DNA of 11,534 bases, from NCBI GenBank assembly GCA_005779435.1, contig SXJH01000049.1:1-11534 (forward strand). The letters are read 5' to 3'. The DNA comes from Nitrosomonas sp. Lineage in GTDB: Bacteria > Pseudomonadota > Gammaproteobacteria > Burkholderiales > Nitrosomonadaceae. Below are positions 7,847 to 11,534 of this stretch, one piece after another. The stretch's first letter is position 1; each line of letters starts with the position of its first letter. A program made the position numbers and the translations under genes. The notes beneath the pieces are model-generated. The model did not search any database and was not told the origin of the DNA. It saw nothing but the letters and a program-made list of their open reading frames with translations.

Positions 7847-9193
7847 ATGAACGTAGAAGAAAAGACAACAGCGATTAGCGGTGATACTGCCGTTTCGTCG
7901 CACCGGGTTGAGACCGATGAAACCTCTTATACTCGGATGGGTTGGTGGATTGTGCTGGCCGGTTTTGGCGGATTCGTTCTGTGGGCTTCTTTTGCACCTT
8001 TGGATAAAGGAGTACCTGCATCGGGCACAGTGGTTGTATCCAGTTACCTCCAAGTAGTACAGCATCAAACCGGCGGCATCGTCGATAGCATTCTGGTGAA
8101 AGAAGGAGATCGTGTTAGAGCGGGGCAAGTACTGGTGCGCATGAACGACATACAAATTAAGGCGCAAGCCGAAATTACGCGCACGCAGCTTTATACGGCA
8201 CGTGCTGTCGAAGCTCGACTGCTTGCGGAACGCGATGGTGCAAACGAAATTTATTTTCCGGAAGAGTTATTGGTATTGCGAAGCGATCCGCGAGTAGAAA
8301 ATAACATTCTGGTACAAAGTCAATTGTTCGCGGTGCGAAAAACGGCTTTGCAGCATGAAATCGCGGCATTGGATGAGGGTATCGCCGGGCTTAAAATGCA
8401 ACTGCGCGGACTGGAATCGTCAACATCCAGCAAAAGTCATCAGTCGAAGATTCTGCAGGAACAACTCGAAAATTTGCGTGAACTTGCCAGTGAGGGTTTT
8501 GTGCCGCGCAACCGCGTGCTCGATACCGAGCGAACCTATACACAAGTGCAGGGAGAAATTTCTTCCGATACCGGCAATATCGGCCGTATCCGAAGTCAAA
8601 TTTTAGAACTGGAACAGCGCCGTATCCACCGGCAGCAAGAGTATCAAAAGGAAGTACACCAACAGCTTTCCGATATCAAGCGTGAAGCGGATGCGTTGAG
8701 TAGCCGTTTGGAAGGGCAAAATTTTGAATTGTCGAATATCGAAGTGAAAGCGCCAATGGATGGTATCGTGGTTGGTATGAATGTTTTTACACAAGGTGGT
8801 GTCATTGGGCCGGGGTTTAAGTTGATGAATATCGTTCCCAGTGATGACACACTGGTTATTACCGGAAAAGTACCTGTCCATTTGATCGATAAAGTTTATA
8901 CCGATCTCCCAGTGGACTTAATTTTTTCCGCGCTTAATAAAAAGCATACGCCCAATATTCCCGGTATCATCACATATGTATCCGCAGATCGGCTGATTGA
9001 AGAGCAAAGCGGTATTCCCTACTACAATATCAAAGCCAAAGTGACGCCTGAGGGTATGAAGGAATTGGTTGACCAACAAATTCGCGTGGGAATGTCAGTG
9101 GATATATTTATTAAAACTGGTGAACGATCGTTAATGAATTATATTTTCAAGCCAATTCTTGTTCGACTCCATTCAGCTCTGAGCGATGAGTAA
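7847..9193 (+). CDS. HlyD-family membrane-fusion protein of the type I secretion system
   Basis: A 448-residue periplasmic adaptor linking the ABC transporter to the outer-membrane channel. A cytoplasmic N-terminus is followed by one membrane segment (residues about 33-49) and then the conserved block APLDKGVPASGTVVV and the first lipoyl half with GGIVDSILVKEGDRVRAGQVL. The middle (roughly 110-290) is charged and heptad-like, as expected for the alpha-helical hairpin, with the MFP signature LRELASEGFVPRNRVLD in it. The second lipoyl half (VKAPMDGIVVGMNV) and a beta-barrel domain follow, ending in the family's typical RVGMSVDIFIKTGERS and a short tail. I chose ATG 7847; an in-frame TTG at 7835 would add four residues, but the AAGGGA at 7828-7833 is too close to it, and somewhat far from the ATG, so the start is not certain. 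It lies 60 bases after the transporter gene and 5 bases before tolC. Confidence 0.94.
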   Translation: MNVEEKTTAISGDTAVSSHRVETDETSYTRMGWWIVLAGFGGFVLWASFAPLDKGVPASGTVVVSSYLQVVQHQTGGIVDSILVKEGDRVRAGQVLVRMNDIQIKAQAEITRTQLYTARAVEARLLAERDGANEIYFPEELLVLRSDPRVENNILVQSQLFAVRKTALQHEIAALDEGIAGLKMQLRGLESSTSSKSHQSKILQEQLENLRELASEGFVPRNRVLDTERTYTQVQGEISSDTGNIGRIRSQILELEQRRIHRQQEYQKEVHQQLSDIKREADALSSRLEGQNFELSNIEVKAPMDGIVVGMNVFTQGGVIGPGFKLMNIVPSDDTLVITGKVPVHLIDKVYTDLPVDLIFSALNKKHTPNIPGIITYVSADRLIEEQSGIPYYNIKAKVTPEGMKELVDQQIRVGMSVDIFIKTGERSLMNYIFKPILVRLHSALSDE

Positions 9194-9198
9194 TCATT

Positions 9199-10533
9199 AT
9201 GATCGTGTGCTACAAAAGGATTTTGCTATTTACCTGGCTGATGTCATTCGGTCACATCGGTTATGCGCAGTCGCTCAGTTTGTTGGCGGCGTACGAAGCT
9301 GCGCTGCAGCACGATCCGATCTATCGGTCGGCAATGCACGAGAATCAAGCTGGCGAACAAGCGGAAGCCATCGGACGATCGCATCTTTTACCGAGCTTGG
9401 TTGTTACGCATGCACAAAACAAGAATTCAGGATCGATGGATACCGGCGTAGGCACGCAGCCGCTGAATTTCGACGGTCAAGTCAGTACGCTGACGTTGCG
9501 CCAACCCTTGTTTAACATGGAAGCCATAGCGGGTTATCAGCAAGGTAAAGCAAGGGCCGATTCCAGCCGAGCTAAATTCATAGGACACGGGCAACAATTG
9601 GTTGTTCGCTTGGTAGAAGCTTACGTGGAAACGCTTTTGGCGCAAGAGCATGTAAATATATCGGAAACCCAGCGCGATGCACTCGAAGAACTGAAGCGCG
9701 TCAATGAACGCATGCTGCAAAAAGGGGAAGGAACGACGACCGACGTTCTGGAAACGCAGTCCAAATTTGCTCTGTCTGAAGCAAAAATCATTGAAGCAAG
9801 AGACGAATTTGAAATTGCAAAATTGAAACTCGAAACTATTGTCGGTCAGAAAATAATGCAACTGGATCGCCTATCGAATTCTTTTTCGACGGGAAACATT
9901 CACTTGCCGGACTACGATAGCTGGCATACCTTGGCATTGGAGCAAAACGCGGAGCTGATTACGCAGCGCCATAACGTTGTGTCGGGCAAAGAGGAAATCA
10001 AGAAAAACAGAGCCGGTCATATGCCTCGCGTCGATTTTGTGGCAAGTCTCCAAAAGAACAAAAGAGGGTCTTTTATTACCCAAGGATTGGATGCGGAATT
10101 TGGCACCGTCGGTATCGAAGTTAACATGCCTTTATATTCGGGAGGACGTGTGAATGCGCTCACTGCGCAAGCGACTGCAAACCATGCGCGCGCCGAAGCG
10201 GATTTGGACGCGGCTACCGATAAAGTGATGGTCGATCTGCGCAAGCAATACAATCAGCTTGTCAGCGGCATCAAGCGGATCGAATCGCTGGAATTGGCGG
10301 TCAAATCGGCGGAGCTGTTGGTCGATGCCACACAAAAAAGTATACGCGGCGGAATTCGCATCAATTTGAATCTGCTCGATGCGCAACAGCAACTGCATAC
10401 CGCGCGGCTCGATCTTGCACAAGCCAGATATCGCTATTTGCTGGCATACCTTCGCTTGCAATTGGCCGCCGGTACACTGGCATTGAACGATTTGCAAAAC
10501 ATCGCCCGGTATTTTATTACCAACCAAAATTGA
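9199..10533 (+). CDS. tolC: TolC-family outer-membrane channel of type I secretion
   Basis: A 444-residue outer-membrane protein that forms the trimeric exit duct of the secretion system. A signal peptide is clear: positively charged start (CYKR), hydrophobic core, and a probable cut after residue 23 (GYA|QS). The mature protein starts LSLLAAYEAALQHDP, the usual opening of the type I TolC family. Two repeated outer-membrane efflux domains follow, with long helices; the second includes FGTVGIEVNMPLYSGGRVNALT, the typical beta-strand and turn at the start of repeat two, and ends with the helix RYRYLLAYLRLQLAAGTL. Length is normal for the family. It starts 5 bases after the HlyD-like stop, so it shares that transcript, and two hairpins follow its stop codon. 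A role in general multidrug efflux cannot be ruled out, but the operon favours dedication to this secretion system. Confidence 0.94.
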   Translation: MIVCYKRILLFTWLMSFGHIGYAQSLSLLAAYEAALQHDPIYRSAMHENQAGEQAEAIGRSHLLPSLVVTHAQNKNSGSMDTGVGTQPLNFDGQVSTLTLRQPLFNMEAIAGYQQGKARADSSRAKFIGHGQQLVVRLVEAYVETLLAQEHVNISETQRDALEELKRVNERMLQKGEGTTTDVLETQSKFALSEAKIIEARDEFEIAKLKLETIVGQKIMQLDRLSNSFSTGNIHLPDYDSWHTLALEQNAELITQRHNVVSGKEEIKKNRAGHMPRVDFVASLQKNKRGSFITQGLDAEFGTVGIEVNMPLYSGGRVNALTAQATANHARAEADLDAATDKVMVDLRKQYNQLVSGIKRIESLELAVKSAELLVDATQKSIRGGIRINLNLLDAQQQLHTARLDLAQARYRYLLAYLRLQLAAGTLALNDLQNIARYFITNQN

Positions 10534-10553
10534 GCAGCATTATTTGATGCTGC
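10534..10553 (+). terminator. Perfect 7-bp hairpin directly after the tolC stop
   Basis: Bases 10534-10540 (GCAGCAT) pair exactly with 10547-10553 (ATGCTGC) around a 6-base loop. It begins at the base after the TGA stop. No T-run follows because a second hairpin starts immediately. It may act with that hairpin to end or protect the 3' end of the secretion transcript. Confidence 0.5.
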
Positions 10554-10580
10554 CGCGCAATGTTTGCGCGGCCTTGTTGA
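10552..10580. terminator. GC-rich 9-bp hairpin after tolC, possible operon terminator
   Basis: GCCGCGCAA (10552-10560) pairs perfectly with TTGCGCGGC (10564-10572) around a 3-base TGT loop, followed by CTTGTTGAT, a weak T-rich stretch. Position between convergent genes fits a terminator for the secretion operon. The poor T-tract leaves intrinsic termination unproven; an mRNA-stabilising stem is an alternative. Confidence 0.55.
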
Positions 10581-10582
10581 TA

Positions 10583-10605
10583 CCGGTTTAAAATTGACCA
10601 GGGGA
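10583..10605. repeat. Short stretch resembling an IS21-type element end (weak)
   Basis: The sequence CCGGTTTAAAATTGACCAGG around here resembles, from memory, the non-coding ends of IS21-family elements. No transposase gene, matching inverted copy or target duplication is visible in the window. If real it is a remnant sitting just before the restriction-modification scar, and it could mark how that locus was rearranged. This is recognition from memory only. Confidence 0.2.
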
Positions 10606-10660
10606 AAACAGAGCGCAGGATACTACGCATCTGTGGATAAGTCGACCGGACTGATTTGAC

Positions 10661-10738
10661 ATGTTGAAAAAGCAATAACTCGAACTAACATGGATCGGCA
10701 AGGACAAGTAACCCAAGCTGGAATCGTGCATCCTACCG
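10661..10738 (+). pseudogene. Fossil N-terminus of a type III DNA methyltransferase (Mod-like)
   Basis: Reading from ATG 10661 gives MLKKQ, stop, LELTWIGKDK, stop, PKLESCIL. Mod subunits of type III restriction-modification systems typically begin with a segment like LELTWIGKDKRPRLEPRILLE, so the match covers about 18 residues. Departures fit simple point mutations: CAA to TAA gives the first stop, CCG to TCG turns Pro to Ser, and CGC to TGC turns Arg to Cys. Two in-frame stops and the loss of all catalytic motifs mean it is not functional. The identification rests on motif recall, not an alignment. Confidence 0.55.
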
Positions 10739-10774
10739 GTATTGAAGCAGAAGTCCTTCAACAAGAGTGCGAGA

Positions 10775-10849
10775 ACCAAACCGTGGAAATATTTGCTGCT
10801 ACCTCACGATGAAATTGTGGAATCGCAGCGACTGATTGATTTTGCGGAA
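10775..10849 (+). pseudogene. Fossil C-terminus of a type III restriction (Res/helicase-like) protein
   Basis: In the same frame as the Mod-like fragment, bases 10775-10849 read TKPWKYLLLPHDEIVESQRLIDF without the first residues being diagnostic. The core WKYLLLPHDEI resembles the extreme C-terminus (W-x-Y-L-L-I-P-H-D) of large DEAD/DEAH-box restriction subunits. In intact loci mod lies upstream of res, so Mod start followed by Res end is what a large internal deletion would leave. The frame then runs on antisense into the end of the methyltransferase gene and stops near 10914. Weaker evidence than for the Mod-like part. Confidence 0.4.
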
Positions 10850-10863
10850 ATAAATGCAGATAA

Positions 10864-11534
10864 CTATGTGTCGATATTGCGCATCAGCGCCGCCGCAAAA
10901 AAACCATCCGTTTGATGCAATTTGGGTGTTAGTTGCAGAAACCCGCCGGTATCCAGCGAAATTTTTTGCTGCGCCAGTAATTCGGCGCAATTCAATACGC
11001 TGAATTGCGGATGGGTCGCCAGAAAGCCTTCGATGATTTGTTGATTTTCTTCCGGCAAAAAACTGCACGTCGCATACACCAAGCGCCCGCCCGGTTTCAA
11101 TAAACCGGCGGCGGCGACAAGGATCGCCGCTTGTTTGGCTTTGAGTTCTTCGATGCTCTGCGGCGACTGACGCCATTTTAGATCCGGGTTGCGGCGCAAT
11201 GTGCCGAGGCCGCTGCACGGCGCATCGACCAGTACGCGGTCGATTTTTCCATTGAGCCGTTTGATTTTGATGTCATTTTCATTGTCGATGCGCTGCACAT
11301 GCAGATTCGACAAGCCGGAGCGCTTGAAGCGCGGCTTCAGATTGCTCAGCCTTTTTTCGGAAACATCGAATGCATAGAGCCGTCCTTTCGAATTCATCAA
11401 CGCACCGAGCAGCAACGATTTTCCGCCCGCACCGGCGCAGAAATCGACCACCATTTCACCGCGCTTGGGCGCGAGCAAATACCCAAGCAGTTGACTGCCT
11501 TCGTCTTGCACTTCGATTTGTCCGGATAAAAACA
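10864..11534 (-). CDS. RsmB/NOP-family rRNA m5C methyltransferase, C-terminal part (5' end outside window)
   Basis: An S-adenosylmethionine-dependent enzyme that methylates C5 of a cytosine in RNA, probably 16S rRNA. The frame stays open to the window edge (reading FLSGQIEVQDEGSQLLG), so the start is outside; the GTG at 11511 is an internal Val in the conserved QDEGSQ block. Visible motifs: DFCAGAGGKS (SAM-binding motif I), AFDVSEKRL, DAPCSGLGTLRRNPDLKWR (motif IV, PCS cysteine) and YATCSFLPEEN (motif VI, TCS nucleophile cysteine), then the ending DGFFAAALMR. Both catalytic cysteines are present, so the enzyme should be active. QDEGSQ and CAGAGGKS differ from the QDASAQ and CAAPGGKT forms of classical RsmB, so it is more likely a second RsmB-like paralogue than RsmB itself. 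It is convergent with the secretion operon and unrelated to it in function. Confidence 0.9.
   Translation of the reverse strand, partial: FLSGQIEVQDEGSQLLGYLLAPKRGEMVVDFCAGAGGKSLLLGALMNSKGRLYAFDVSEKRLSNLKPRFKRSGLSNLHVQRIDNENDIKIKRLNGKIDRVLVDAPCSGLGTLRRNPDLKWRQSPQSIEELKAKQAAILVAAAGLLKPGGRLVYATCSFLPEENQQIIEGFLATHPQFSVLNCAELLAQQKISLDTGGFLQLTPKLHQTDGFFAAALMRNIDT

Noticed and set aside
7691..8167. 158-residue reverse-strand reading frame across the transporter/HlyD junction
   Set aside because: It is antisense to two well-supported genes and resembles no family; a shadow of their codon pattern.
9186..9515. Overlapping 109-residue reading frame starting with ATG at the end of the HlyD-like gene
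   Set aside because: It lies in another frame over the signal peptide and N-terminus of TolC, whose family match is clear; the translation has no recognisable features.
10588..10779. 63-residue reverse-strand reading frame in the intergenic region
   Set aside because: No ribosome-binding site or recognisable motif, and it is antisense to the Mod-like fossil.
11509..11511. GTG at 11511 as the start of the methyltransferase gene
   Set aside because: It encodes a Val within the conserved QIEVQDEGSQ block and the frame continues to the window edge.
1..11534. CRISPR array, tRNA, rRNA or long direct repeats
   Set aside because: No regularly spaced repeats, tRNA cloverleaf or rRNA-like sequence was seen on either strand.

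Overview
The window looks like chromosomal DNA of a Gram-negative proteobacterium, most likely a moderate-GC betaproteobacterium related to Nitrosomonas. That assignment is inference from protein style (PrtD/HlyD/TolC-type secretion genes, an RsmB/NOP-type RNA methyltransferase with the QDEGSQL...DFCAGAGGKS signature, an NAD-binding sugar-locus protein); no rRNA or other taxonomic marker is present.

Region 1 (1-5944) is the end of a surface-polysaccharide gene cluster on the + strand. It opens inside a very large multidomain protein: a coiled-coil tail, an RgpF-like rhamnan-synthesis domain, then a COG5610-type HAD domain with its C-terminal extension. Two WbbL-like GT2 glycosyltransferases follow, then an atypical SDR/epimerase-like protein whose start overlaps the second glycosyltransferase by 8 bases. 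These genes probably build or modify an O-antigen-like or exopolysaccharide glycan.

Region 2 (6020-10533) is a complete type I secretion apparatus on the same strand: a PrtD-type ABC transporter, an HlyD-family membrane-fusion protein and a TolC-family outer-membrane channel. No secreted substrate gene lies in the window. Gaps between genes from 3085 to 9199 are short (at most 75 bases) and I see no strong terminator inside, so one long transcript is possible. Two adjacent hairpins right after the tolC stop probably end it.

Region 3 (10534-10863) holds no intact gene. It contains the hairpins, a short stretch resembling an IS21-type end (weak), and what reads as a molecular fossil of a type III restriction-modification locus: a Mod-like N-terminal fragment with stop codons, followed in the same frame by a Res/helicase-like C-terminal fragment. 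Region 4 (10864-11534, - strand) is the C-terminal two thirds or so of an RsmB/NOP-family rRNA m5C methyltransferase, convergent with the secretion genes and cut by the window end.

The glycan genes at the left are visibly AT-richer than the secretion genes in the segments I counted by hand, as is common for exchangeable polysaccharide loci. I found no tRNA, rRNA, CRISPR array or intact mobile element. The most unusual items are the restriction-modification scar and the large RgpF-HAD fusion protein.
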